In this document: in pieces, positions 1 through 7,100 of the stretch | How the letters are laid out: each line of letters starts with the position of its first letter | Numbering within the stretch: position 1 is the stretch's first letter | Position numbers and translations under genes: made by a program | Notes under the pieces: model-generated | Told to the model about the DNA's origin: nothing | Database searches by the model: none | The model's input: the letters and a program-made list of their open reading frames with translations, nothing else | Source of the DNA: DASSNR01 sp036278935 | Lineage (GTDB): Bacteria; Gemmatimonadota; Gemmatimonadetes; Gemmatimonadales; Gemmatimonadaceae | DNA: 13,300 nucleotides | Direction of reading: 5' to 3' | Assembly (NCBI GenBank): GCA_036278935.1 | Contig: DASUKA010000103.1 | Coordinates: 1-13,300 of the forward strand

Positions 1-1
1 T

Positions 2-1021
2 TTACCGCCCCTCCACCACCCTCACCGCCACGTGCAGCGCCACGTCCACCCCGTGCTCCAGCGCGCGCGCTGATCCCTGCACCACCACGTCGGGCACCAG
101 CCCGATCCCCTCGAACGTCTGCCCGTTGGGCAGGTACTCCACCCACTCCGAGAGCTGGTAGCTCCAGCCGTTCGGGAGCTCGCGCGCCAGCGGGTTGCCC
201 GAGGCACCACCGGTGGTGTCGCCCACCGTCATCACCTGGGGCAGCGCGCGCATGGCCAGCAGAAAATCTTCCGCCGCACTGTAGACGCGCCGATTGGTGA
301 GCACCACCACCGGGCCCCCGAAGTGCGTGGCGCCGCCCGGCGCCACCACTTGTGGAATAGGCGGGGTGAAGTCGGAATGGCGTGGGCCGTTCCGGTAGCG
401 CACGGTCGCGAAGGTCCGCCGCTGGTCGGCGAAGCGCGCGGCCAGTGAGAGGGCATTCTCTTCGTCTCCACCGCCATTGTTCCGGATGTCGATGATGAGC
501 GCCCGCACGCCGGCCAGGGAGTCCAGCGCGTCGTCGATGTCGTTCGTCCACCCTGTCCCCACGAAGGTCGGAATGTCGATGTAGCCGATGGTCGGATCGG
601 AGCGGATGCGGCCGTAGTGAATCTGCCGGCTCTGCGTTCGGGCGGCGTCGCTGATGTAGTTGCGGAAGACGACGCGCGAGCTGAAGTAGACCTCGGTGTT
701 TGGCTGGTACTCGAACGTGTCGATCGGGGCGCTCAGCCGGACGTGCACGTCATCGAGCTGGCCGAGCAATCCCGCGATCGCGTCGAACAACGCGCTGTCG
801 GAGGTGGCTTCGGCCGCCCTGGGCTCGTACACGGCATAGAGGGAATCCCAGTTGGTGCCCTTGAGCTCGAAGAACGAATAGTGCTGGTCGAACTGGGTCC
901 ACACCGTGTCGAAGATCTGCTTGGGAGTGGTGGCGGCGTCGGGACCGACCACCCACGCCGCGCACCCCGCGAGCACCAGGCCGCACGCCGCTATGGCCGC
1001 TCCACAGCTCCAGCGTCTCAT
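2..1021 (-). CDS. S41-family (tail-specific/tricorn-type) serine protease, lipoprotein
   Basis: A 339-residue protein whose N-terminus carries a lipoprotein signal: positive residues, a short hydrophobic stretch, then lipobox LAGC with the modified Cys at residue 20. It should therefore be anchored to a membrane on the periplasmic side. The S41 core is visible: DDVHVRL near residues 90-96, an LIIDIRNNGGG strand-turn at 175-185, the nucleophile region VYSAAEDF with Ser248 and Glu251, and the GDTTGG turn at 267-272, followed by the GIGLVPDV motif typical of the C-terminal end of S41 domains. The S-A-A-E arrangement resembles the tricorn/IRBP-like branch rather than the Ser-Lys CtpA branch. No clear PDZ domain is seen, so it is short for the family. 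The ATG overlaps the stop of the upstream gene (ATGA, 1018-1021), indicating translational coupling. The substrate is unknown. Confidence 0.9.
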   Translation of the reverse strand: MRRWSCGAAIAACGLVLAGCAAWVVGPDAATTPKQIFDTVWTQFDQHYSFFELKGTNWDSLYAVYEPRAAEATSDSALFDAIAGLLGQLDDVHVRLSAPIDTFEYQPNTEVYFSSRVVFRNYISDAARTQSRQIHYGRIRSDPTIGYIDIPTFVGTGWTNDIDDALDSLAGVRALIIDIRNNGGGDEENALSLAARFADQRRTFATVRYRNGPRHSDFTPPIPQVVAPGGATHFGGPVVVLTNRRVYSAAEDFLLAMRALPQVMTVGDTTGGASGNPLARELPNGWSYQLSEWVEYLPNGQTFEGIGLVPDVVVQGSARALEHGVDVALHVAVRVVEGR

Positions 1022-1890
1022 GGCCGCGCCGCGCCCAAGCGTAGCGCGATCCCGACGCCCACGTGCTGGTTCAGCCGCGTGAAGGACGGCTGCCCATCAG
1101 CGTACGCGAGCGCCGACACACTGTACGACGCCAGAGCGTCCACCCGCGGCCCGATGGGGATGCTGTACCCGATGCTGCACGCCGCGGCCTGCAGTGCACC
1201 GACCGAAACCAGCTGGGGACCGAGATCATGCGCGCGCCGCAGATCCGAGTAGGAGCGCCAGGCCAGGGCGACGAGCGGCACGCTCACGCGGGCCGAGAGC
1301 GCGCCGCGCCCGAGGGGGTGCTCCCACATGACTTCCGGCGAGAGCGAGAGGAGGGCGAGCCCGAAGGTCTCCACCTGCTGGAACGCATCATCGTAGTGGT
1401 GATCGCCGCCGAAGAGCTGGGCGCTCAGCGACGCGCCCACGAGCCACCCGCTGCGCCGCGCCGCCTGTCCGGCGAGCTGGCGGTAGTACCCAGCGGTCAG
1501 CTGTCCGGTCACCGTCCGCTCGGTCGGCAGTCCATCGCGCGTGATGGCCGACGTCAACCGGGGGATCGCCGCGGTTGCCCCGATTGCGAAGAGTGCTGCC
1601 TCCGAGCGATGCGTGAAGCCAAGCGTGACGAAGGGGGCGCTTCCCGCATAGGAGAGCGGAGAGGCTTCCTCGTCGCGTTGCGCCGCATGGTAGAAGCCGG
1701 TGCGCAGCATGAGCTGGCTTCCCGTCCCTGCGGGGAATTGCGCGCGCGCGGGCCCAGCCGCCAGGAGCACCGCAGCAACGGCGGCGGCGCACAGGCGAGC
1801 CGCCATCCGGGCCGGTGCCCGAACGCGCGATCTCCGCCGGCACGCCCCGGGCGTACGAGCCACCGGAACAGGGTACAGCCACCACATCAT
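1018..1890 (-). CDS. Putative outer-membrane beta-barrel-like protein, unknown function
   Basis: I do not recognise a named family. The protein has a clear Sec signal (MAARLCAAAVAAVLLAAGPARAQ region, cleavage likely after ARA). The remainder of about 240 residues is built of alternating polar/hydrophobic strands with Gly and aromatic residues (for example TAGYYRQL, GLALLSLSPEVMWEHPL, VGVGIALRL), which suggests a small outer-membrane barrel or similar secreted beta protein. It does not end in the usual C-terminal aromatic residue. The start is uncertain. The ATG at 1890 has a purine-rich GAGCGAGG about 8 bases upstream but would give an unusually long, Arg-rich n-region. The ATG at 1806 gives a standard signal peptide but has no visible Shine-Dalgarno. 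The stop overlaps the start of the S41 protease gene by 4 bases, so the two are probably one operon. Confidence 0.7.
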   Translation of the reverse strand: MMWWLYPVPVARTPGACRRRSRVRAPARMAARLCAAAVAAVLLAAGPARAQFPAGTGSQLMLRTGFYHAAQRDEEASPLSYAGSAPFVTLGFTHRSEAALFAIGATAAIPRLTSAITRDGLPTERTVTGQLTAGYYRQLAGQAARRSGWLVGASLSAQLFGGDHHYDDAFQQVETFGLALLSLSPEVMWEHPLGRGALSARVSVPLVALAWRSYSDLRRAHDLGPQLVSVGALQAAACSIGYSIPIGPRVDALASYSVSALAYADGQPSFTRLNQHVGVGIALRLGAARP

Positions 1891-2130
1891 CACACCAGCC
1901 TCGCTCGGTCTTGTCTGTACACGCCACACGGCGCACTGGCATGGAGTGACGCCGCCAGCGCACCGCGATCGCCCGCCGTTCCACATCCGGGCTCTCTATA
2001 GAAACCCGCGGCACACGATCCAGTGCCCGCAGCCCATGCGTTACGCGCATCCGTGCGGCCTCGTCAGGATATGGGTGCATAGAACCCCCTCGCCGCAGCA
2101 CCGGATACTCTGTCAGCACGTAGGATAGCC

Positions 2131-2562
2131 ATGAGTCGCATTCAGTGGGTGGCCGGCATCACCGGAGCCGCCTTCGTGACCGCCGCCCTCGCGGGCTTCG
2201 CTCTCACCGGGTTGAGCGCCTGGACCTCGCCCGTCACTATGGCCACCGCTCCCCGCCTGCTCGGCCTGTTTCCCGTCAACCCGGTGCACAACCTTCTGCA
2301 CCTGATCATCGGCGTGTGGGGCGTGCTGGCCTTCCGGCACCAGCGTGCGGCTGCAATCTACGCCGCCGTGAGCGGCGTGATCTATCTCCTCCTCACCGCG
2401 CTCGGGGTCTACGCACCGACCATACATGGCATGGTGCCCATCGGCGGCCACGACATCCTCCTGCACTTCGTGGTGGCCGCCGTGCTCATTGGCTTTGCCT
2501 TCGGCCCAAAGTCCGGAGATCAGGCCGTGCGGGCAGAGGAGAACGTGGTGCGTAGCGTGTAG
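2131..2562 (+). CDS. DUF4383 domain-containing four-helix membrane protein
   Basis: A 143-residue integral membrane protein with four hydrophobic segments, roughly residues 8-28, 52-69, 73-93 and 108-124. The second segment is led by FPVNPVHNLLH (residues 47-57) and the fourth by GGHDILLHF (105-113). Conserved Asn, His and Asp residues at the membrane edge like these are the hallmark of the DUF4383 family, and the length is usual for it. The molecular function of the family is not established. An AGGA Shine-Dalgarno lies about 7 bases before the ATG. The gene stands alone, facing the minus-strand pair upstream and converging on the amidohydrolase downstream across a hairpin-rich 102-base gap. 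Confidence 0.88.
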   Translation: MSRIQWVAGITGAAFVTAALAGFALTGLSAWTSPVTMATAPRLLGLFPVNPVHNLLHLIIGVWGVLAFRHQRAAAIYAAVSGVIYLLLTALGVYAPTIHGMVPIGGHDILLHFVVAAVLIGFAFGPKSGDQAVRAEENVVRSV

Positions 2563-2587
2563 TCTGAAGTGGTGCGTCGAGCGCGGT

Positions 2588-2682
2588 GTTGTGAGTTGTG
2601 AGTATTGAGTTCCGGGTGTACTCCGCGCGCTTTCCGCCCGCGCTGTTTCCTTACACCCGACACCCTACTCCCAACACCCTGC
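2588..2682. repeat. Intergenic inverted repeat / likely bidirectional terminator
   Basis: The gap between two convergent genes folds into a nested hairpin. CGGGTGTA (2613-2620) pairs with TACACCCG (2652-2659), and inside it GCGCG (2625-2629) pairs with CGCGC (2639-2643). The outer left flank is made of GTTGTGAGT-type words. On the minus strand the right flank reads GGGTGTTGGGAGTAGGG, which matches the repeat family also seen near 5614 and 9432. The last codons and stop of the amidohydrolase lie in this right flank. A termination role is inferred from the convergent layout and the GC-rich stem; no clear U-tract is seen. Confidence 0.5.
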
Positions 2683-4275
2683 CTCCTCGTACACCGGCGC
2701 TCCGCCCACCACGGTCATCAGCACGCGGGCGTCGCGGATCTCGGCGGGGGGGATGCGCGTGATGTCGCGGTCGATCAGCACGAAGTCGGCGAGCTTGCCG
2801 GATTCGAGCGTCCCCTTCTCCCGTTCCTGGCACTCGGCGTACGCGCCGCCCATGGTGTACGCGCGCAGAGCATCGTCCACGCCGATCTTCTGCTCGGGCA
2901 CCCAGCCCTCGGGGTGCAGGCCATCGCGTGTGCGGCGCGTGACGGCCGCGTAGATCCCCTCCAGCGGCGTGGGCGGTGCCACGTTCCAGTCGCTCCCGAA
3001 GGCGAGGCGTGTGTGGTGCGCCAGCAGTGAGTGGCAGGCATACGCCGTCGCGATGCGCTCCGCTCCGATCACTTTCTCCGCCCACCGTCCGTCGTCGATC
3101 GCGTGAATCGGCTGCATGCTGGCCACCACCTGGAGCTCGGCGAAGCGGGGCAGATCGGCCGGGGCGATGTGCTGCGCGTGCTCCATGCGGAAGCGACGGT
3201 CGCGGGTGCCGTTTGCCCGCTCCGCGCGTTCGTAGATGTTCAGGACCTCGCGCACCGCCCGGTCGCCGATGGCATGGATGGCGACCTGCAGGCCGGCGTG
3301 GTCAGCCTCGCGCGTCCACTCGTAGAGCGCATCTGGCGGGGTGACGAGGAGCCCGCTGTCATGCGGCGCACTGCTGTACGGTTGCAGGAAGGCCGCCGTC
3401 TGCGAGCCGAGGGAGCCATCCGCGAAGCCCTTGAGGAGCCCGATGCGGAGCCGCGCATCGCCGCGGCCACCCGCGGCCACCCTGTCGCGGAGGCGTGCCC
3501 AACTGTCCAGCGGCACGGCGGCGTAGATGCGCGTGATGAGGCGGCCCGCCGCATGCGCGCGCTCGAAGATGGCGAGCTGGGGCCAGGTGCCCATATGGAC
3601 CACGGAGGTGACGCCCAGCGCGGCCACGTGGTGCATGGCGGCATCGAGCGCGGCATCTTCGCGCTCAGGCGTCGGTGCGCTCACCGCGGCATCGATCAGC
3701 CGCCGGGCGTTGTCCTTGAAGATGCCGGTCGGATTCCCGTCGGCATCGCGCACGATCGTGCCCCCTTCCACGTCGGGCGTCTGCGCGTCGACGTGCGCCG
3801 CGTGCATGGCGAGCGAGTTGGCGAGACTCATGTGGGCGTCGAGCCGGTTGATCCAGACCGGGTTGCGCGCCGTGGCCGCGTCGATCCACTCATGCGTGGG
3901 CAGCGTGCCGCCCCAGAGCTCATGATCCCAGTCGCCACCGGTGATCCAGCTGCCTGACGGCACGGTGCCGGCGAATGCCTCCAAACGCGCCGTGAACTCC
4001 TGAGGCGTGGCCGCATCGCGGAGCTGAACCGACGCGAGCTGGAAGCCGCCCTCCATGAAGTGCACGTGGGAGTCGATGAAGCCGGGGACGAGCATCACAC
4101 CCCGCGCATCGATGATGCGCGTGCCCGCGTCGACCATCTTGCGCACCTGCGCGCTGGAGCCGACGGCGGCAATGCGCTCGCCGCGAACGGCCAGCCCGTC
4201 GGCCCATGGACGGCGCGGCGACCCCGTCCAGATGCGGGCGTTCACGACGGCGAGTGACGGGAGGTGTGGTGGCAT
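2665..4275 (-). CDS. YtcJ-like metal-dependent amidohydrolase (Amidohydro_3 type)
   Basis: A 536-residue hydrolase of the amidohydrolase superfamily, YtcJ-like branch, of usual length and without a signal peptide. Such enzymes hydrolyse C-N bonds using one or two metal ions held in a TIM barrel; the substrate cannot be read from sequence. Seen in order: the N-terminal beta-sandwich strand, the metal-binding GFIDSHVHF (65-73, His70 and His72), the barrel motif LLKGFADGSLGSQTAAF (281-297) with the Lys typical of the branch, HAIGDRA (334-340), MEHAQH (364-369), and FGSDWNVAPP with Asp429. The C-terminal GTLESGKLADFVLIDRDI strand closes the composite sandwich. The start is the only reasonable ATG before a divergent gene. 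The final residues GCWE and the stop are encoded inside an intergenic repeat (see findings), so the extreme C-terminus may be a repeat-derived replacement. Confidence 0.9.
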   Translation of the reverse strand: MPPHLPSLAVVNARIWTGSPRRPWADGLAVRGERIAAVGSSAQVRKMVDAGTRIIDARGVMLVPGFIDSHVHFMEGGFQLASVQLRDAATPQEFTARLEAFAGTVPSGSWITGGDWDHELWGGTLPTHEWIDAATARNPVWINRLDAHMSLANSLAMHAAHVDAQTPDVEGGTIVRDADGNPTGIFKDNARRLIDAAVSAPTPEREDAALDAAMHHVAALGVTSVVHMGTWPQLAIFERAHAAGRLITRIYAAVPLDSWARLRDRVAAGGRGDARLRIGLLKGFADGSLGSQTAAFLQPYSSAPHDSGLLVTPPDALYEWTREADHAGLQVAIHAIGDRAVREVLNIYERAERANGTRDRRFRMEHAQHIAPADLPRFAELQVVASMQPIHAIDDGRWAEKVIGAERIATAYACHSLLAHHTRLAFGSDWNVAPPTPLEGIYAAVTRRTRDGLHPEGWVPEQKIGVDDALRAYTMGGAYAECQEREKGTLESGKLADFVLIDRDITRIPPAEIRDARVLMTVVGGAPVYEEAGCWE

Positions 4276-4359
4276 ACCGCTATTCTGCGGCCTGGAGCGC
4301 GCACGGGGAAGGTACGCCGGAAGAAAGCGGCCGCTCTCGGGTCGCTATCTTTCGCTGCG

Positions 4360-4375
4360 GGCCTGCGAGCAGGCC
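4360..4375 (+). other. Small stem-loop in 5' region of flavin reductase gene
   Basis: GGCCTG (4360-4365) and CAGGCC (4370-4375) form a perfect 6-bp stem with a CGAG tetraloop, 24 bases before the ATG at 4400. A TATCTT hexamer, a plausible -10 element, sits at 4346-4351, so the stem would be near the 5' end of the transcript. No Shine-Dalgarno is visible. The function is unknown; it could stabilise the mRNA 5' end. Confidence 0.3.
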
Positions 4376-4399
4376 GCCGTTCCTTCCACGCTACCGACC

Positions 4400-4879
4400 A
4401 TGGATCAGGACGCGAAGAAGAAAGTACTGCGCCGCGTGGTCTACGGCCTCTACGCGCTCGGCGTGCGCGTGGACGACCAGATGCACGCGATGACCGTGAA
4501 CTGGGTGATGCAGGCGTCGTTCGAGCCGCCGATGATCGCCGTCGCGATCGAGAACGAATCGCGCTCGCTCCCGATGCTGCGGCGCTCCGGGGCCTTCGTG
4601 CTGAACATCCTCCCGACCGGCGCCCGCCAGCTCGCCGGCGCGCTTGGCCGCTCCTCGGCCAACGTGCCCAACAAGCTGGAGGGCGTTCCCCATCACCCGG
4701 GCCCGGTGAGCGGTGCTCCTGTGCTCGACGAGGCCACGGGCTGGCTGGAGTGCCGCATCGCCTCGGAGCAGCCGGCCGGTGACCACGTGGTGATGGCCGC
4801 CGAGGTGGTCGAGGCCGGCGTGCAGCATGAAGCCGACACGCTCACGCTCAAGGAGACGGGCTTTCGGTACGCGGGGTGA
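4400..4879 (+). CDS. Flavin reductase-like, FMN-binding split-barrel protein
   Basis: A 159-residue protein of the flavin reductase-like (DIM6/NTAB, FMN-binding split barrel) family. Recognisable blocks are MHAMTVNWVMQASFEPPMIAVAI (28-50), the ENESRSLPMLRRSGAFVLNIL segment (51-71) that lines the flavin, the LEGVPHHPGPVSGAPVLDEATGWLECRI region (93-120), and GDHVVMAAEVVEAG (127-140). Members bind FMN and either supply reduced flavin to a partner or act on small substrates; no partner monooxygenase is adjacent, so the role is open. The ATG at 4400 is chosen because everything upstream in frame is antisense to the amidohydrolase start region and has no family similarity. There is no clear Shine-Dalgarno. 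The gene diverges from the amidohydrolase and converges on the small helical gene across a long hairpin. Confidence 0.88.
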   Translation: MDQDAKKKVLRRVVYGLYALGVRVDDQMHAMTVNWVMQASFEPPMIAVAIENESRSLPMLRRSGAFVLNILPTGARQLAGALGRSSANVPNKLEGVPHHPGPVSGAPVLDEATGWLECRIASEQPAGDHVVMAAEVVEAGVQHEADTLTLKETGFRYAG

Positions 4880-4885
4880 AGAAAC

Positions 4886-5002
4886 GAGAGGAGAAAGGAA
4901 AAACGCCGTTGTGGGTTATGCGTTGTGGACCGGCCCTCGGGTGGAGCGCGCTTCCATAACTCGTAACTCACAACTCATACCGCCTCTCTCCTTTCTCCTC
5001 TC
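4886..5002. repeat. Long intergenic inverted repeat between convergent genes
   Basis: The outer arms GAGAGGAGAAAGGA (4886-4899) and TCCTTTCTCCTCTC (4989-5002) are perfectly complementary over 14 bases. Inside them, GTTGTGGGTTATGCG... (about 4909-4928) is imperfectly complementary to the run of ACTC/AACTC words at 4957-4977. The whole element is a stacked hairpin of about 117 bases filling the gap between the flavin reductase gene and the minus-strand helical gene. Its position suggests a bidirectional terminator or 3' mRNA stabiliser. The GAGTTGTGAGTT wording is shared with the left flank of the 2588-2682 element. Confidence 0.6.
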
Positions 5003-5005
5003 ACC

Positions 5006-5320
5006 TCACCGTCTTTCCATCGCGTCGCGGATGTCGAGGAGGATCTCGAAGTAGAGTTGCTCGCGGCGGTAGGCGAAATCGAGCGTCGCCATCTGGGTCG
5101 CATCATCGGCTGCCTTGGCGCGCTCGAACGCTTCGCGGTACATCTCGTCGAGGTTGGCCAGGATGCGTTCGCGGGAGCGGATCATGCGAATGTTCTCGAG
5201 TGCACGTTGGGTGAGGCGGGGGGGTACTTCATCGGCGGCGTCGCGCGGCCGTTCGCCGGGATCGAGGAGGAACCGTTTGGCGGCGCCCATCATGGCGCGC
5301 CGGCCGAGAGGATTGGGCAT
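5006..5320 (-). CDS. Hypothetical small helical protein
   Basis: A 104-residue protein I do not recognise. From about residue 35 to the end it is charged and strongly helical with heptad-like leucine/isoleucine spacing (ALENIRMIRSRERILANLDEM and onward), so it may form a helical hairpin or coiled coil. There is no signal peptide or membrane segment. The ATG at 5320 is preferred: extending upstream would run through sequence that codes for the HNH protein on the other strand and gives Pro/Arg-rich nonsense-like residues. Internal ATGs at 5293 and 5290 are possible, and none has a good Shine-Dalgarno. Its start shares base 5320 with the TTG start of the divergent HNH gene, so expression of the two must come from promoters lying inside each other's coding region. 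Confidence 0.6.
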   Translation of the reverse strand: MPNPLGRRAMMGAAKRFLLDPGERPRDAADEVPPRLTQRALENIRMIRSRERILANLDEMYREAFERAKAADDATQMATLDFAYRREQLYFEILLDIRDAMERR

Positions 5321-5628
5321 TGAAGCGTGAGCAGATATTTGCGCGCGATCGCTATCGATGCGTGTACTGCGGTCAGGTCCACACCGCGGAGGAGCTGACG
5401 GTGGATCACGTACAGCCACGCTCGCGGGGGGGCGATCGGTCCGCTGGCAACTTAGTCACCGCATGCGTGGCCTGCAACATGCTCAAGGGACGACATCGCC
5501 TTGCCGTCTTCCTGACCGCCAATCCCGACGCGCGGCGCAACTTCTTCCGGTACGCAACCGCGGTGTGGCCACGGCATCTACGAGCGGTGCGGGAGGAGAT
5601 GGGGGAAGGACTGGGGTGCAGGGAATAG
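5320..5628 (+). CDS. HNH endonuclease family protein
   Basis: A 102-residue protein with a complete zinc-finger HNH nuclease domain: CVYC (Cys14, Cys17), LTVDHVQPRSRGG with His30, GNLVTACVACNMLKG with Asn44, Cys49 and Cys52. This is the stand-alone HNH type common in bacterial chromosomes; members nick or cut DNA, but the cellular role here is unknown. The start is TTG at 5320, supported by GAGAGGA ending 7 bases upstream and by the KREQIFARDRYRC opening typical of the family. The C-terminal tail (from about residue 95) is encoded by a G-rich run of a repeat family, and the stop TAG lies within it, so the last residues may be acquired. No toxin, restriction or phage partner is adjacent apart from the helical protein gene that overlaps its start. 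Confidence 0.88.
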   Translation: MKREQIFARDRYRCVYCGQVHTAEELTVDHVQPRSRGGDRSAGNLVTACVACNMLKGRHRLAVFLTANPDARRNFFRYATAVWPRHLRAVREEMGEGLGCRE

Positions 5629-5699
5629 GGGGTCGGGGAACAGCACTCCGGCGACGAGTTCTCTGCTCGCCTACCCGACACGCGAGCCTCGACACCCTG
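5614..5699. repeat. Degenerate member of the G-rich intergenic repeat family
   Basis: GGGTGCAGGGAATAGGG at 5614-5630 matches the repeat core seen at 2664-2679 (minus strand) and 9432-9462 (minus strand). A weak right arm follows: GTCGGG (5632-5637) pairs with CCCGAC (5674-5679), and CAGGG (5619-5623) with CCCTG (5695-5699). The element spans the end of the HNH gene and the 92-base gap before htpX. Confidence 0.45.
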
Positions 5700-5720
5700 T
5701 CTTTTCTTCGGGAGACACCG

Positions 5721-6599
5721 ATGAACAGCCTCAAGCTCTTCGTGCTCATGGCCGGTCTCACGGCGCTGCTCGTGGCGCTCGGCGCGTACTTCGGCGGCGA
5801 GACGGGGCTCGTGATCGCCCTCGTGTTCGCCATCGGCACGAACTTCTTCATGTACTTCCAGTCGGACAAGCTGGTGCTCCGGGCGTACCGGGCGCGCATC
5901 GTGAGCAGGGAGGAGGCACCGGAGCTGTATGACATCGTGGACGGGCTGCGGCAGCGCGTGGGGATTCCCATGCCGACGATCGCGATCGCGCCCAAGGCCC
6001 AGCCCAACGCGTTCGCCACCGGGCGCGACGCGGAGCATGCCGTGGTATGCGTGACGGAAGGGATCCTGAAGGTCGTGGACCGCGATGAGCTGGAGGGGGT
6101 GCTCGCGCACGAGCTCGGCCACGTGCTCAACCACGACATGCTGTTGCAGACCGTCGGCGCCACCCTCGCGGGCGCCGTGAGCAACCTGGCGCGATTCGGA
6201 TGGCTGGCCGAGATGTGGGGCGTGGGCGGCAACGACGACGACCGCGGCAATCCGGCTACCGGGCTCCTCATGATCATCGTCGCGCCCATCGCCGCCATGC
6301 TCATCCAGTTCGCCATCAGCCGCCAGCGCGAGTACAAGGCCGACGCCACCGGCGCGAAGATCACCGGGCGCCCACTGGAGCTCGCCAGCGCGCTGCGCAA
6401 GCTGGACGCCGCCTCGCATCGCATTCCGATGAAGGTGTCGCCAGCCGCGGCTTCGTTGGCGCTGGTGAACCCGCTCGCGGCCTACAACTCTATCATCACG
6501 CGCCTCTTCTCCACGCACCCGCCCACCGCTGGGCGCATCGAGCGGCTGGACCAGATGGCCGCCGCGATGCACGAGGTCACATCCCGAGCCGGTAGCTGA
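5721..6599 (+). CDS. htpX: HtpX-like membrane zinc metalloprotease (M48)
   Basis: A 292-residue inner-membrane protease that, in characterised relatives, degrades misfolded membrane proteins together with FtsH. Two N-terminal transmembrane segments (about 4-23 and 28-47) precede the M48 catalytic domain. The zinc site is HELGH at 130-134 (His130, Glu131, His134), and the third ligand is Glu204 in RQREYKAD (201-208). Two further hydrophobic segments flank it, at about 144-165 and 181-200. The conserved FSTHPPTAGRIERL block is near the end. Length and order match HtpX. The ATG at 5721 has a GGAG about 7-8 bases upstream; longer in-frame extensions run through the HNH gene in another frame and are not credible. 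The gene appears monocistronic and converges on the ferredoxin gene. Confidence 0.95.
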   Translation: MNSLKLFVLMAGLTALLVALGAYFGGETGLVIALVFAIGTNFFMYFQSDKLVLRAYRARIVSREEAPELYDIVDGLRQRVGIPMPTIAIAPKAQPNAFATGRDAEHAVVCVTEGILKVVDRDELEGVLAHELGHVLNHDMLLQTVGATLAGAVSNLARFGWLAEMWGVGGNDDDRGNPATGLLMIIVAPIAAMLIQFAISRQREYKADATGAKITGRPLELASALRKLDAASHRIPMKVSPAAASLALVNPLAAYNSIITRLFSTHPPTAGRIERLDQMAAAMHEVTSRAGS

Positions 6600-6708
6600 G
6601 CTGAACGGGGCCGGCGCCATCCGGTCCGGCGAGATCTGCGCGCCCTCGCCCGGGCTGCGTCTGACGGACGGCGATGATGCGATGCCGCCGCGCGATGGGC
6701 CTGGACGG

Positions 6709-7044
6709 TCAGTCGACCGCGTGTTGACCGAGTCGATGAAACACCGCCTCCTCCACTACCCGTCCGCCCACGAGATGCTCGGTCACGATGCGCTCCAGCA
6801 GGTGGGGCGTCACGCCCGCGTACCAGACACCCTCGGGATACACCACGACAATCGGCCCGCCGGTGCACACGCCCAGACAGGGCGTTTCGCCGCGCTTCAC
6901 CCGGTGCGGGCCGTAGAGCAATCCCGCACGGTCGAGCAGCGTGGGCAGCATCTCGTACAGCGCGCGTCCCCCGTGACTCGGCGAGCAGAAGCCGCCCGTG
7001 CAGACGAGCACGTGGCGGGAGTACGATTCCATGAAGGGCGGCAT
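6709..7044 (-). CDS. Thioredoxin-like [2Fe-2S] ferredoxin domain protein
   Basis: A 111-residue protein of the thioredoxin-like ferredoxin type. HVLVCTGGFC (11-20) and GETPCLGVCTGGPIVVVYPEGVWYAGV (52-78) provide four cysteines, Cys15, Cys20, Cys56 and Cys60, in the order expected for a single [2Fe-2S] cluster. The following PEGVWY strand and the terminal helix HLLERIVTEHLVGG are typical of the family, which also forms the NuoE-like fold. It is a small soluble electron carrier, with the partner not identifiable here. M5 (7032) is an alternative start; neither ATG has a strong Shine-Dalgarno. It is divergent from the alpha/beta hydrolase with only 67 bases between the starts and converges on htpX. 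Confidence 0.9.
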   Translation of the reverse strand: MPPFMESYSRHVLVCTGGFCSPSHGGRALYEMLPTLLDRAGLLYGPHRVKRGETPCLGVCTGGPIVVVYPEGVWYAGVTPHLLERIVTEHLVGGRVVEEAVFHRLGQHAVD

Positions 7045-7100
7045 GTGACAGCGTGCGAGGTGGTGGCGGCCGGGACGATTCGCGGCCGCGGGCGACCACG

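Noticed and set aside
1891..2130. Divergent promoters between the barrel-like gene and the DUF4383 gene
   Set aside because: Isolated -10-like words (TATAGA near 1998, GATACT near 2104) occur but no matching -35 at proper spacing.
5006..5628. Toxin-antitoxin or restriction module made of the HNH and helical proteins
   Set aside because: The genes are divergent rather than co-directional, and no methylase, specificity or known antitoxin motif is visible.
5406..6620. A 404-codon minus-strand open frame opposite htpX
   Set aside because: It is antisense to an intact M48 protease, His/Arg-rich in composition, with no recognisable motif.
6600..6708. Terminator between the convergent htpX and ferredoxin genes
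   Set aside because: Only short stems (GCCGG/CCGGC, CTGAC/GTCAG) without a T-run are present; not enough to call.
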